From the NCBI RefSeq assembly GCF_000313135.1, contig NW_004457638.1, positions 218,590-281,598 on the forward strand: a stretch of DNA of 63,009 nucleotides. Reading direction: 5' to 3'. This DNA comes from Acanthamoeba castellanii str. Neff. Its lineage: Eukaryota > Discosea > Longamoebia > Acanthamoebidae. The notes under the pieces are model-generated. The model worked only from the letters and a program-made list of their open reading frames with translations, had not been told where the DNA came from and ran no database searches. The position numbers were made by a program, and so were the translations under genes. Positions 25,501 through 39,000 of this stretch are shown piece after piece. Position 1 is the first letter of the stretch, and each line of letters opens with the position of its first letter.

Positions 25501-28500
25501 AAGTCACGTAAGGAATGTGTGCATTCCATGATCTAGCATGAAGGCAGGCAAGCGTCAGGAATGAGAGGAATGAGTGTGCGCACCGACGTCGAGTACGATG
25601 TTGTCCTTGGAGTCGGGCGTGGAGAACGGGTAGTCGTCGAGCACCTCCAGTTCGCCCCAGTCCTCCTCCTCTTCCTCCTCTTCTTCATCGGGCTTGTCCT
25701 CCTTTTCCTTCTGCCCGGCCGACTCCTTCGCCTGCTTGCTCTGCAGCCCCCAGACACTCAGACAATTAATTCTTAAATTCTATCTTGTCATTGTTGATGA
25801 TGATGACGACGATGCTGTACCTTTTCGATCTTCTTGAGGGCCTTGGCCTTGAACCCGTTCCACGAGGCTCCCATGGCCTTGCTGGGCGGCGCCATGCCCT
25901 TGGGCTCCACCTGTGCAGCACGTGACGTGTCAACCAAACTTAAAATGCATCGATGTGTCACATGCCAGTCCACAATAAATGGTCGCACGCGAGCCTGCGT
26001 TGTAACCGGCTATTACCTGGAGGGAGTGGGAGTAGGCCTCGTTTTCGTCGAAGGTCTCGAGGTTGAGGAGGAAGTCGCGGAGGGCGGGCACTTCCTCGAG
26101 GCAGTAGGGGGTGGCCTGGTACTGCTGGATCTCCATGATCACCTGCGCGATCTTCCTCCGCTTGTCAAAGTTGATCAGCGAGTCGTTGATGAAGTCCTTG
26201 TTGCCGTCCTCGATGAACGTCAGGTCCGTCAGGTACACGCCCAGGTAAGGAATACCTGCCGACAATCATAAAACATCAATTGTGTGTGTGCGTGTGCGTG
26301 CGTGTGCGTGTGTGCGCGCGCGCGTGTGTGTGCGTGTGGTGATCATGTCCGTCACTCATTCACGGAAGAAGGAGGGGCGAGTGTACAGGGAGGGTCGACG
26401 CTGTGCAGGTGCTCCCGGAATTTCTGGAAGTTCTGCTCGCGCGCCAGGAGCTCGGTGACCTCCTTCCACTTCTTCTTGTGCTCCTTCTTCAGCATCTGTA
26501 GAGGACATCATCATGTGATTAGCGAGAGAAGGGAGAGGGAGAGGGAGAGCACTGTGTGTTTCCTCTTCGAGTGTGTGTGTGTGTGTGTCGTTGGTGTCGT
26601 TGTGTGCGTCGCCGTACGGTCCAGGTGTGCTTGAGCCGGAAGATGGCCGAGCACTGGAGGCCGGAGAGGATCTCCATGGTGGCGTTGTAGTTGTTGAGCT
26701 TCTCGCACGCCTGTACATGCCCAAATCCCGGTCAGGAACTCAAGAATGAATAGAAAAGAATAGAAAAGAAAAGAAAATGCGAATGAATGCAGCGGAGCAC
26801 ACGTACGGAGGCGAGGTCGATGAAGCGCGCGAGGACCGCGGCGCGGGCGCGCATGTCGGCCACCTTGACCACCTCGGTGGTGACCCAGTGGGAGACCTGG
26901 TTGAAGCGCTGGATCATCATCATGATGTTCTTGGCCTTGTCGTCGCGCGACGTCTTCTTGGTCCAGGCCTGGCCCAGGCACTCCTGCGGCTTGATGGCCC
27001 GGTAGAGCGAGTACTCGATCAGGGTCAGCTGGCGCGCGAGCTCGACCGGGTCGACGTCCATCCACTTGACCGACGCTCGGCCGCCGTTGGGGTTGAAGCC
27101 CGCCGGGAGAATGGAGGGCGGCGGTGGCTTGTTGAACTGGATCTTCATCTCCTTCTTGATGCCGTCGACCTTCTGCTTGAGGAGCAAGGCCAGCTGTTCG
27201 CCGGCCTTTTGCATGGAGACATCGGGCGAGGTCAACATCGTGCGGATGATGGAGTCGTTGAGAATGTTCACCAGGTTGCGATCCTCCACAAAGTCGTAGA
27301 AGTGGTCCGACAGCCATCGCTTCGCAACGTTGAACACTCTGTGCGTGTGCGGCGTGTGCGGTGTGAGCTCACAATTGCAGACAATAATAATAAAAAATAT
27401 GAGGCTTCAAAACCTGAGGCGTATGGGGTTCTGGTGGGCCTTGATGAACTGCTCGAGTTCGCTGGAGGTGGCGCGGGTGGGAAGGGGCACGTTGTAGCGC
27501 AGCTTGAGCAGCTGCAGCAACTCCTGGGGCGTCGTGAACGACCGGTAGGTGAGCAGGAACGCGTTCATGTACACCGGGTCTGTAAACATGTACAAATGTA
27601 CGCACATTCCAATCACACATAACTCGGGTGAGTGAGCAACCAACCAACCAAATGATAGAAAGAAGAAGGCCAGGCGTCGTATACCAGGATAGGCCTCCCA
27701 GGTCAGGCGCTGGATGAGCTTCTCGAGGGTGCCGGCCTTCACGACCGGCCGGGAAGTTTTGGCCGTCTCCCCGGTAAACAAGATGTTGGTGTCGGCGTCT
27801 GTAACATGCCGGGGGCAAGGAGCAGTCAGGTTGAATGCCATTGGGGAGATAATAAATGGTCCAATCGGCAGGAAGCGAACGCGCGCGTTTGTTTTGAACG
27901 TTCAAATGAAAATTAATATTAAAGCCCCTTGTCGCGTGGCGTGTGGTGTAGTGTTCTTGTTTGTATAGATGTGGTGTGGTGTACCTGGTTCAGAAAAGGG
28001 GTAGTTCTGTATGTCCTCGTCCGTGAAGATTTCCTCGCCTGTCGGCCCACGCCCCCACCTTTAGTTCGACGTGCAAAGAACGAAAGCGGCCCGCAAAAAG
28101 ATCGAAGAACGGAAAGAGGGGAGGGCTAACCGTCAACCGAGATGCTGCGCCGGGGCAGGAAGGCATCATCGTCATCTTCTTCATCATCATCTTCGGCGTC
28201 GGTGTGCGAGGGGGTTGTGGTGGCCGAGTCAGCGTTGATCTCAAGGTCGAGCGACGGAACCGGCGCCTTGCTCTTTGACCTCTCCTTCTTTTTCTTCGGC
28301 TTTTTCGATCCATCCCTCTCCTTTCTCATGCTTCCGCTCTTCTTTTTCTTTTTCTTCACCTTCTTGTCGCCGCCGGCGTCTCCACCCTCTGCCGCAGCGA
28401 GAAGATGTTCGGCATCTTCGCTTCCATCTTCCGCAACGACGACGTTGTCCTCGTTCTCTTCCGTCACAATGCCGACCGACCCGTTGGCTTCCTCCATCAT
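22522..28500 (-). CDS. Dual RasGEF protein (RasGEF-N/RasGEF twice)
   Basis: One long minus-strand gene encodes two successive Ras guanine-nucleotide-exchange modules. After an acidic, then Lys-rich N-terminus, the first RasGEF-N ([10 protein letters not shown]...[20 protein letters not shown], about 27440-27790) precedes a catalytic domain (about 26050-27090). That domain has [60 protein letters not shown] and [12 protein letters not shown]. An acidic linker leads to a second RasGEF-N (about 24960-25480) and a second catalytic-like domain (about 23700-24710). The second keeps [21 protein letters not shown] and LINFEKF but lacks the TDLTFIEEGN motif. Low-complexity and Ser-rich tails end at 22522. 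The start is uncertain: Met at 28500 is used, but an upstream mini-exon starting at 28674 with a 42-base intron also joins in frame. Confidence 0.9.
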
Positions 28501-28695
28501 CAAGTTTGGATTGTGGTTCTCTTCTTCGATGCTTGCGTCCGTGCTCGTGCTCGTGGGTCTGCAAAAAACCAAGTCATATTTGTTTATTATAGTTATTTAC
28601 GGAACTCGGATATTTCTGGGGAGGATTAGTGGCTCCAAATATGACAAATATGCAATCATTTTCTGTGCCTTCATTCCAATCGAACGAGCGTGAAG

Positions 28696-30520
28696 ATGGC
28701 GATGGCGAGCATGAGACGTGGTGGTGTTCGGGCCGCGCAGAACTCGATGACGACGACCCGTCGCGCATTTTTGGCGACCGATGCGGCGCCCCTCAAGCGC
28801 ACCGCCCTCCATGCGGATCACGTGGCTCTGGGTGGCCGGATGGTGCCCTTCTGCGGCTGGGACATGCCGGTCCAGTACAAGGAGAGCATCATCGACACTC
28901 ACACTCACACGCGCACCCACGCCGGCCTCTTCGACGTGTCGCACATGGGCCAGCTCAAGTACGCTCATCTCGGCAATTTTAATCTTGATTTTTTTCTATT
29001 TCGCTCATTTCGCTTTGCCTGTCTTTACGCGCTCTAGGCTGCACGGCCGTGACCGAGTGGAGTTCATGGAGAGCCTCGTGGTGGGCGACATCAAGGGCCT
29101 CGCCACGGACAACGCCCGTCTCTCGCTCTTCACCAACGAGCAGGGCGGCATCAAGGTACCGTTGTCCATCCAATCAACACCAACACTTCCTTCGTCGCGA
29201 TCACGCACAGCACAGTCATAAGAGCGTTCTACGTTTTCTCTTTTTCGAACGGGGAATTACGTCTTTTTGTTTTTACATTATTCTTTTTTTATTATTCACA
29301 TTTTTGCTGTGTGGCTAGGACGACACGGTGATCACGAACGGCGCGGACTGGCTGTACGTGGTGGTCAACGCCGGCTGTGCGGACAAGGATCTGGCCCACA
29401 TCCAGGAGCACCTCGCCCGCTTCAAGGCCAGCGGCAAGGAGGTCGACCTCGAGATCCTCTCGCCCGACTACTCCCTCGTCGCCCTCCAAGGCACGGGCGA
29501 TCTCTTCAGTCGGCTCGTCGTCGGCCATTGCGTGTGTGCGTTCGCGGCTGACACCGCGTTGGTGTGTGTGTGTGTCGTGTGTGGTGTCGTGTGTGGTGTC
29601 GATTGGTAGGACCCGAGGCTGCGGCCGTGGTGGGTGAGCACATTGCGGGAGGCCCCGAGTCTCTGCGCGGGCTGGCCTTCATGTCGGGCCGCGACACCCG
29701 CTTCGATTCGCTCCCCGTCCGCATTACTCGCTGCGGCTACACCGGCGAGGACGGCTTTGAGGTGCGGCACGACATGACACGTCAACGTGTGACACACCTC
29801 CGTTACTGATCAGCAAGTGGGGGCATGACGGTTGCGTTGTGGATTAGATTTCGGTGCCCACGTCCGATGCGGTGACGCTGTGGCGAACGCTGCTGCAGCA
29901 CACGGGCAAGGTGATGCCCGTCGGACTGGCCGCGCGCGACAGCTTGCGCCTCGAGGCCGGCCTGTGCCTCTACGGCAACGATATCACCGAGGAGACCACC
30001 CCCATCGAAGCCGGCCTCGCCTGGACCATCGGTACTACCCATTGCTCCGCTGTGGTGTGTGTGTCGTGTGTTGTGTGTCACTTCACTGACCACGACGCAC
30101 TACCCGGCGGTGCAGGCAAGCGCAGGAGAGCCGAGGGAGGCTTCCCCGGTGCCGACGTCATCCTGAAGCAGATCAAGGAGGGCGTCACCCGCAAGCGCGT
30201 CGGCTTCGTCCTCGCCGAGGGCATCGCCAGAGGTGCGTTGGGCCCTCAACTGAGTGATTCAGTGTTCACTTGCTGACACCACCCGACCACCACGCGCAGC
30301 TCATGCGACGGTGCACGATGAGAAGGGCGAGCTGCTGGGCGAGGCGACGAGCGGCGGCTACGGCCCCTCGCTCAAGAAGGCCGTGGGCATGACCTACCTG
30401 CCCACCGCCCTGGCCAAGAACGGGACGCCCATCCAGGTGCAGGTGCGCAAGAAGTTCTACCCGGCGACCGTGGCGGCCATGCCCTTCCACCCGACCAACT
30501 ACTACAAGCCCACCCAGTAG
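28696..30520 (+). CDS. GCVT: Aminomethyltransferase, glycine cleavage T-protein (mitochondrial)
   Basis: This enzyme transfers the aminomethyl-derived one-carbon unit from lipoyl H-protein to tetrahydrofolate in the mitochondrial glycine cleavage system. Seven exons (28696-28958, 29038-29155, 29319-29490, 29610-29761, 29848-30031, 30116-30232, 30300-30520) close in frame at 408 residues, normal for the family. The N-terminus is Arg/Ala-rich without acidic residues, like a mitochondrial presequence. Family motifs include [70 protein letters not shown] and [12 protein letters not shown]. Intron 3 (29491-29609) uses a GC donor; without it the conserved LQGPEAA segment cannot be built. Confidence 0.97.
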
Positions 30521-30640
30521 TTTGAAGAAGATCATCAGACATAGAAGAAGAAGACGACCAGCCCAACAGAGGCTCTGCCTTTCCACCAACAAGACGACGA
30601 AAGATGCTAACGTGGCCAGCTTCATCTTGTTGGGAGAGAG

Positions 30641-31671
30641 TCAGGATCTGGGCACCAGGGTGAGCAGCACCACTTCTGGCGGGATGCCGAGGCGGAATGG
30701 CGGGGTGGTGCCCACGCCAGCGGTGATCAGCACACGGTTGGCGGGATCGCCATCGGCCTCCACCACGCCCTCACGCTGCACGTCGTGGAGACCGTACACC
30801 AGGTCCCAGTCCTCCATCACGTTCGTATAGCCAAGGTATGGGATCTGTTCGTGCCACAAAGTAAATGAATAATTCGGGGCAAAAATGAAAAAACAAAACA
30901 AAACAAAAAAATAAGAATAGAATAATAAACCTGCTTGCAAGGTGCACCTTTTCGTGGAGCCACTGGGGCAGGAGGGACTTGATGCGGTGGAGCAGCGGCA
31001 GCACGGCGCCTACGAAGGGAAGCGCGATCTGCGTGGCGTGCGTGTGGCCCGCCACCTTTTGGCGTCAAAACGACCAAAACCTGGGTGGTGAGTGTGACCC
31101 ATTCACATCGTCAACCACCACCACACGCTGCCTGCCACGTACCTGGAGGTCCACGCGCCACTTGCGCAGAGCGTTGGCCGTGTCTGGGTGGTGGCTCAAC
31201 ACCTGCGTGCATGTGCGTGTGCGATGGTGCGTGTGCGTGCGTGTGTGCGTGCTGAAGTTAGAGAGTGGAGGATGAATGGCTGGGGAGCGAGAGGCTAGGC
31301 CGGCGTTTACGATGCGTGGCTCAGAAGGAGGCAGGCCGTCGAGCACGCTCTGTGGTTGGAAGTCGCCGAGCCACACGTCGCCGAGTCCCACGAGGGCCAG
31401 CCCTTGGCCCAGCGGGTACTTGGCCTCGTTCACGAGCACCTCCATCCCCAGCTCGCGCAGCGTCTTCACGATTGCGCGGTCGTCGTGATTGCCGAGCACG
31501 ACCAGCGTTCCGTGCGGACCGGCGGAGGGCTTGAACTGGGCGAGCACACGGCCGATGGTGGCGGCGGAGCCGGGGTCGTTGTTGACCACGTCGCCCACGA
31601 CGAGCACCAGCGCGGGCTCCAGGTTGTTCACCTGCGAGCGACCTGACGTCAGATCACACACTACACACACG

Positions 31672-31719
<48 letters not shown>

Positions 31720-32383
31720 GAGTTCAAGAGAACTACCGTGGACACGACGGACTCGAGAAAGTCCTGGGAGATATGGGTGTAGTGTGACGAGAAGTGTATG
31801 TCCGAAAGCACCGCAATCTTGGCGTCGGCCTGCGTTGCGAGTATGTAAGCAATCAAACGCCACAACACACAAGCTCTTGACACAGGGCACAGCGCGTGTC
31901 ATGCATTTGTGCGCTCAATTCTCTCCTGGTCTGGGCGTGGGTACCAGCGCGGGCGGCAGGCCTGTGATGGGAATGGTGTGCCTCGTGACCACGAGCTGCG
32001 GCGGGAACCACAACGAATGCGTCACCTACGGCACACGCACCACTCCAGGAGTTAAAAAAGAGACGCACACGTGCGCCTGCACAAGTGTGGCCATGTAGGG
32101 CAGCAAGGTACCTGGAGGTTGGTGGTGGTCCAGAGGAGTAGGAGCATGAGTGCAGCGCCGCACACGACCACCAGCCCTACCACGTGGCGTGGCTGTGGTC
32201 GCAAGCAACCCCGCCACACCTTGTGGCAGGTCTGCACCGCCTTCGAAGATAAAGGCTCAGAATGCTGAGTAGAAGACAAGCAAAAAAAAGCAAGGTGAGC
32301 ATGGTGGTGTAAAGAGGCCAAACGATACATTCTTTTTCAGAAGGTGACCTTACCGTTCTACGTCGCTCTGCCGTGCTGTACAT
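30641..32383 (-). CDS. Membrane-anchored calcineurin-like metallophosphoesterase
   Basis: This is a dimetal phosphoesterase of the calcineurin-like fold; its substrate cannot be told from sequence. The short first exon (MYSTAERRRT, from 32383) splices in frame to HSEPLSSK, then a single hydrophobic segment (VVGLVVVCGAALMLLLLW) acts as a probable signal anchor. All family metal-binding motifs follow in order: AVLSDIHFSSH, VLVVGDVVNND, LVVLGNHDD, VLSHHPD and VAGHTHATQ. The protein ends ITAGVGTTPPFRLGIPPEVVLLTLVPRS. The layout resembles YkuE/TMPPE-type enzymes, with the catalytic domain on the luminal or outer side by inference. A pure CA array lies in an intron at about 31673-31718. The gene is convergent with GCVT (120 bp) and divergent from the PARP gene (150 bp). 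Confidence 0.9.
31673..31718. repeat. CA dinucleotide array in intron
   Basis: This is an essentially uninterrupted (CA)n microsatellite in an intron of the metallophosphoesterase gene. Confidence 0.95.
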
Positions 32384-32533
32384 CTTTATAAAATATTGTT
32401 CACGTGGCATTGTTCCCATTTCTTCACCTCATTTCTCATTTTTTCCTTAGCTTTTCTATTTTCCTCGAATTGGTTCCTTTTGGCGAACTGTTGCACTTTA
32501 CGTTCAAACTTGTTGAGCAGCCGAGACCTTGTC

Positions 32534-35500
32534 ATGTTTGGTGCAACGCCTGCGTCAAGTGGGTTCACATTCCCGCCCTCGGCCACCACGGGGGTAGCCG
32601 CGAGTCCGCCCCCGGGTACGTTTAACAATCCAATTAATCTGAAATGATCCCAGCGATTTCTCTTTTTGTAGTTCCGCTTTTTTGTCAATTTTTTGATTCA
32701 AAATAATAATAATAATAAATCATTAACTAAACAATTATGAAAAACAGAATCGATGGCAAAGGAGCTGCTGGAGAGCATCAAGAAGGCCGCCAGCATTGAC
32801 CAGGCCTTCCAAGCGATGCACGGCAACGCCGCCCAAAAGGCCGCCTTCCTCGAGCTGCGGCCGCTGCATGCCCTCGTACGGTCTCCGCCCATCACCGGTA
32901 CCTGACCCGCCCATCGTGCTCGTGTGTGTGTCGCCGCCGGCGTTAGAGCCCTCACATGGCGTGTTCTCGTGTGGTGCGTTGTTAGGGTCGTTCAACGCGA
33001 CGATGGCTGAGAAGGTGCTGAGCTTCTTCGCCAACCAAACGCCACCGATCATCGAACAAGAGTCCGCCGAGCACTACACCCCGCTCATGCAGGTCCGTCT
33101 GATCACCCACCACCAGCCAACCAGCCACCACCGACCTCTCATTCATTCCCAACAACACAGGCGTGCGTTCATGGCGATCTCGACGCCGTTCGTTTCTTTC
33201 TCGATAAAGGTCTCTCTCGCTGTGTGTCGTGTGCCGTGTGGGTCGTGCGCGATGATATGAAGAAGACGAAGAATAAGAACGAGAATAAGGCTGATGATAA
33301 TATTAATGATGATGATGATTAAAATAATATTAATTTTAACAACAACAATAATAATAATGTCTAACCTGAACGTGTTGCTGGTGCTGCGTGGAATGACAGG
33401 AGCCGACATCAACAAAGAGGTCAGCTGGCAGAATACGGGCTGGTTCGTCACCCGAGAATCGCACACGCCGCTCCGGCTGGCCTGCAAACACGCGCAGGTT
33501 GCCTTGACGCAGCTCTTGCTGGAGCGGGGCGCCGATGCCACGAAGATCGACACCTTCTTCTCCAGTACGTTACGTCCCCCACCCACGCAGCTATGATGAC
33601 GAAGGCGCGCTCGACTCACGCCCAGATGTGTCGCCGCTGCTCTTAGTACTGAGGAACACCGCGCTCAGCCATGCCGACAAGATGGCGCTCGGCATGGCGT
33701 TGCTGCCTTATACCAACTTGACCAACCACTGGGCGCAGCTCTTGGTCGATCTCTTGAACAGCCGGGCCTTGCCCCTATTCCAGAAGCTGCTCACGCTCGA
33801 CGACAAGATCAAGGTGCCAGCGTGCTCTGCCGTGAATTCCAAGCATACTCCCTACTGACTCTGGCATTCCCCCAATGTTTTGTTTTGTTGTGTTTGGTTT
33901 GTTTTGTGAAATGGTTCGTTGTTTGGTTTTCGTTTCGTTTCGTTTTGTTTTGTTTTGATTTGCAGGAGTGGAAGTTCCTGCCAAACACGAGCCAGGACCC
34001 GCTGATCCAGCTCATCGAAGCCGGCGGCGAAGCTCTTCCAGAATGGATCGACGAGCTGCTGCGCAACGGCCACAAGTTCGATCCGCCGATCGATGTCAAC
34101 GCGACTCGCTCGAGCAATGGCACGCCGGTGGTCCTCCTCAGCGTGGTGCGCAGCCGGTCGGCGGCCGTGATCAAGACGCTGATCAAACACGGCGCCGATC
34201 CCAACGCGCGTGACGAGTCTGGGCAGGTGCCGTTGTTGTCTGCCTGCACTAAGTCGCAGGATATCATCGACGAGCTGCTTGCCGCGGGCGCTGACATCTT
34301 TGCTGTGGACCCCGGTACGCGCGTTGTGTCGTGTTTTCCGACTGTGTGCGGTGGCGCGTGCGTGTGCGGTGGTACGTTCCGTTTAGCCATCTAAACTTAG
34401 ATTGGCGTAGACGGCAGGACGGCCCTGCATGCTGCGCTCCGTTACGGCCTTGACGCGCTTGCCCTCTCTTTCATTGAGGTATGGATCCATCTTCTCCTCC
34501 GGCTCGACACCGATCTTACCCGGTCCTGTTTCGTGTGTCGTGTGTGTGTCGTGTGTCTGTCTGTCATATATGTGTGTCATGTGTGTGTGTGTGTGTGTGT
34601 CATGTGTGTGTCGTGTGTTTCGTGGGGGAACAAAAAAAAACAAAAAACAGAAGGGCGTTGACACGAATGCGAGGGATGCCTCAGGCAACACGGCCCTGGG
34701 CTATGCCCTGGTCTACGAGCGGTGGGACGCCGTCGACAGGCTGCTCACCGACGCCAACCTGGACGAACCGATTCAGTGGCTGCTGCGCCGTCCCATCCTG
34801 CGCAGCGACAAAGAGGAGAAGGACCGCGATCGCGCGCGACTCATCCAGAAGCGACTCGCCGCCGGCAAGAAGCCCCCTCGGCGCAACTACGAGCAGGAGA
34901 ACGAGCTCTACGAGCTCGTCGACGACCACGCCACGTGCAGTGTCAAGGCGCAGGAGTACCAGCGATTGGCCGGCGTCAACTCCAAAATGCTCGACGTGCG
35001 CGGCAAGACGCCGCTGCTGTTCTGCGTGGCGGCGGGCCGGACGGCGCTGGTGAAGCGGATCCTGGCGCGGCGACCTGAGCTGAGCTGGCAGACGTGTAAC
35101 ATCGCGGCCGACTGGCCCGGGCTCGCGAGTCGCTACGAGGGCATGCGGGTCGACATCAGCCCGGCAGCCTTGGCCGCGCTGCACGGCCAGGCCAAGGCCT
35201 TCGGGCTGCTCTTCAAACACGCTGACGGTCACTTGGTACGTTCTGCTAATCTCTCCATTTTATACATCCACATAGTCACATTATTCCTATATAGAAATAT
35301 GTTACAGAAATTTATGTATATATAGGTTTGGATACATCGTTGATATAAAATGGTGGTGGTGGCATGTGAAGGACGTGAACGCGTGGATGGAGTGGGACAG
35401 GATGCGGCAGCAGTGCATCCACGCCTTCCTCAAGGACCAACCCGGTGACGAGGACGCTCTCCAGGCCCTGTCCGTTCTGGCGTCCCTGGGCCAACCGGTG

Positions 35501-35999
35501 GAGGTCAACAACCGCGACAAGCGAGGACGCACTCCTCTCCACCACGCCGCATACTACCAGTAATTCATCGCCCGCGCAATGTGTCGTGTCGTGTCGTGTC
35601 GTTTGTTTTAACCCGAGCTTTCGTTTCACAGGCTGCCATGGTGCGTGTGGCGCCTGCTGCAGATGGGCGCCGACCCTTTGGTGGTCGACAACTGGGGCAA
35701 CTCGCCGCTCGCGCTGGCGGCCCACGCGCGTGAGTGGGACATTTGCCGACAGCTGATCTCCGCCGGGGCCAACATCAACGCGTTCTACCAGCCACCCCGT
35801 ACGCCTAACTTATATCAATGACTTTTTAATAATAATAATCTGAATAATAATCTGAATAATCTGAATAATAATCTGAATTATTCTTATAACGTGTAATTTT
35901 ATTGTCCATATCAGGGAAAGGCAGCAGTCCGCGCGAGCACAAACAATCGCTGATTGGGATTTTGGCCCGAGGAATTCCTGTGTACTGTTGCACGCGCAC

Positions 36000-36031
<32 letters not shown>

Positions 36032-39000
36032 GCACAAGCGCCACCGCACACGCGTGCAACGGGTCACTAACAAGATAACGTAATGCAGTGAGGTTCTCAT
36101 GGCAATCGCGGATGGCCACCAGGTGGCTCCGGAACACATGTACGAGCTGATCACGAGCTCGCATTTCGACTTTGTATACCACCTGCTCAAGGTACGAATT
36201 GACCTCCTTTCACTCTGTGTTGACATTCGGTGTGACGTACATTCCTTCCGAACGCTCACAGGCGCACACGACACGCATAACACGCATAACACGCACATGC
36301 ACACGCAATTGTTGCAACAGAAATTGCGGGCGGAAAACAAGCTTCAGTCCTACTTGAGTGCGCAGCAATGCAAAGGTCCTCTGTTCGCGCTCACCAAACT
36401 CAAAATCAGTGACTCCAGAAGCAAGCCCGCTCAAAAAGTGCTGAAAGCTCTGTTTGCCGCCGTGAAAGGTCCGCACACGATGCACGCACGCACACGCACA
36501 CGCACACGACACAGCTCTGAACCTTTGGTTGGGTGGGTTGGGTTGCGTTGGGTTGGTGGCAGATTACGGCTGTACCGCACGCAATGAGCGCGGCGACACG
36601 TTCCTCACGGCCCTGGCGCGCGAGCAGCAGACCGATGCCGACTCCGCGGAGGACTCTGCGAAGATGAGCCAGACCGAGTTTGCATCGTTGACCCTGGCCC
36701 TGATCGCCCACGGCGCCGATCTCGCCGAGCGCAACGTCGACGGCGACACCTTCTTCCACGTCGTCGCGCGCGACTACCAGAGTACCGAACTGCTCAAGTC
36801 TTTTCTTGCCGCCATCGACGCCGAGCGCGCCCAGCGCTTGGCCCAGCCACAGACGTCAACTTCCACCATGGCGGCGGCGGCGGCGGCGGCGGAGGCGCAG
36901 AAGATGGAGGGGGTCGAAGGCGGCGAGGCGGACATGGACGTGGAATTCGAAGCAGCAGCAGCAGCAACCAAACCGGAGTCCGCCGCTGCCGCCGGCGAAG
37001 AAGAAAAAAATAAGCTGGCCGCGCAACCGGAGGAGGGCAGTCTCGAGGCGCGGGTGAAGCGGGCGCTGGAGGTGCGCAACGGGCGCGGCCAGACGCCGCT
37101 CCTGACCGCCGTGCGACCGTACGCACACGCCGCCTGCCGCAACACCGAAGTGGTGCGTGCCGTGTGTCTCCAGTTCGGCGTGTGTGCGGTGGAGCGTGCG
37201 ACGTGTGCGATGGCGTGTGCGGCTGACCCACTTTGCGCGTGTGCGCACGCAGATGAGTTTGCTGCTGGCCCTGGGAGCCAATCCGCAGGACAGGGAGCAG
37301 GGCACGGGCAACACGGCCCTCTTCTACGCCGTGATGACCGACAACCAGGCCGGCGTGCGGAAGCTGCTGGAGCTCGGGCTGGACATCAACGGCGTCAACG
37401 ACAAAGGCGAAACGCCGCTGTTCGTCGCCGGCAGGCAAAACCTGTGGAAGATGACCCTCTTCCTCTTGCTGGTGCCTCTTCCCATCCCCACACGCACACG
37501 TACCACCGCACATGCACACGCACACGCAACACGACACGCACACGCACACGCACACGCACCACCGCCACACGTGCACTCATTCGTACGGAAAACAGTCAGG
37601 CGCGAATCCGCATGCGATCAATGAGGCCGGCGAGTGCGTGCTGCTGGCGTCGTCGGGCTTCTGCGCGGCCATCATCCACGACTTTGTCGCGCGGCCGCGC
37701 TCGCTCTCGTTCATCGTCAGCGCCCTGTTCCCCGAACTTGTCGCCGGCCTCCCGAACCATCGCCCCGCCGCCTCGCCCACGGAAGGCGCAACGTCGACCT
37801 CCGCCGCCAACGAGCCCGCCATCGCCAGCACGACCACCCCTACTCCTCTGCCAGCCGCGATGACGTCATCGTCGTCTTCTCTTCCCCAGGTTTCCATTAC
37901 AGACCCAGGGAATTCCAGCGAGTCTGCAAAGAGCGAAGACGACAGCAAAGCCAAGGAGGAAAAGAACGAAAAAGGCAATGAAAACGAAGAGGAGCAAGAG
38001 GCGGAAGAGGCGTCCAAGACCCTATTGGACAACTTCCCCGAGATCCTCCATCAGCTGAATGATGGCGACACCACTACCGCCGGTGGCCCGGCGTCGGGCG
38101 ATGGTCTGCGCAAGCGCGAGCAGAACAAGCGGCAGCGGATGAACGCCGCCGTGAAGCAGGTGACCGAGCTGCTGCGCCGCGTGCTCGACGCGCTCCAGCT
38201 CTACGAGGGCGCGCTCGACGAGGCCGACGTGGCGCCGGACTCGGGCAGCTCGGGCGACCAGGGCGACGAGCAGCACCGGCGCGCGCGGTGGGAGCGGAAC
38301 GCGTCGCTGACGCGGCTCAAAGAGCAGCTGGCCGGGTGGCTGCGCAAGAGCGAGGCGCGCATTCCTCGCATCACGCGCAATCTGTCGTTCACGACGCTGA
38401 GCGAGGGCGAGATGGCGCTCTACCTGCGCCAGTGGAAGTCGCTCCGACGCCAACGCAACCAACGCAAGCGAAAACGTACGGCGCTTTCTTTGGAACCGCA
38501 ACGCACAACACATCGCACACGCACCGCCGCACACGCACACATCGCACACACCGCCGCACACATACACACGCCGACATGTGTGATCGTTGGGCTGCACCAG
38601 GTGGCGAGGAGGTTGAAGAGGACTTCTTCGCGGAGACGTCGTCGCAGCCGCAGGAGGAGTGGATCGACGTCAAGCGGCCGCGCCTGGAGGGTACGCGGCT
38701 CCATACCTGCGCGGTGTGCGGTGTGTGCGCGTGTGTCGTGTGTGCGTGCGGCCTGTGTGTGTGCATGTGAGATGTTATACGGCGGGACGGCTCACATGTG
38801 CGGAGCAGGGCAAGGTCAGGGCGAAGACAGCGACGGCGGCGATCTGCCGATGCCGCCGCTCACGGTGCCTGAGGTGGAGAGCATCCCGCTCCCGCCGCCC
38901 TTCGTGCTCTTCGACGACGCGGTGCCCTTCGACGCACTCGCGCCGCTGCTCATCCGCCGAACGCGGTCGCTCGTGGTCGCCGACGCCAAGTCGGCCATTC

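Noticed and set aside
32386..32688. A 100-residue minus-strand frame with a basic, coiled look
   Set aside because: It overlaps the first exon of the PARP gene and its upstream region, and the plus-strand exon joins in frame to a conserved protein. It could be real only if expressed.
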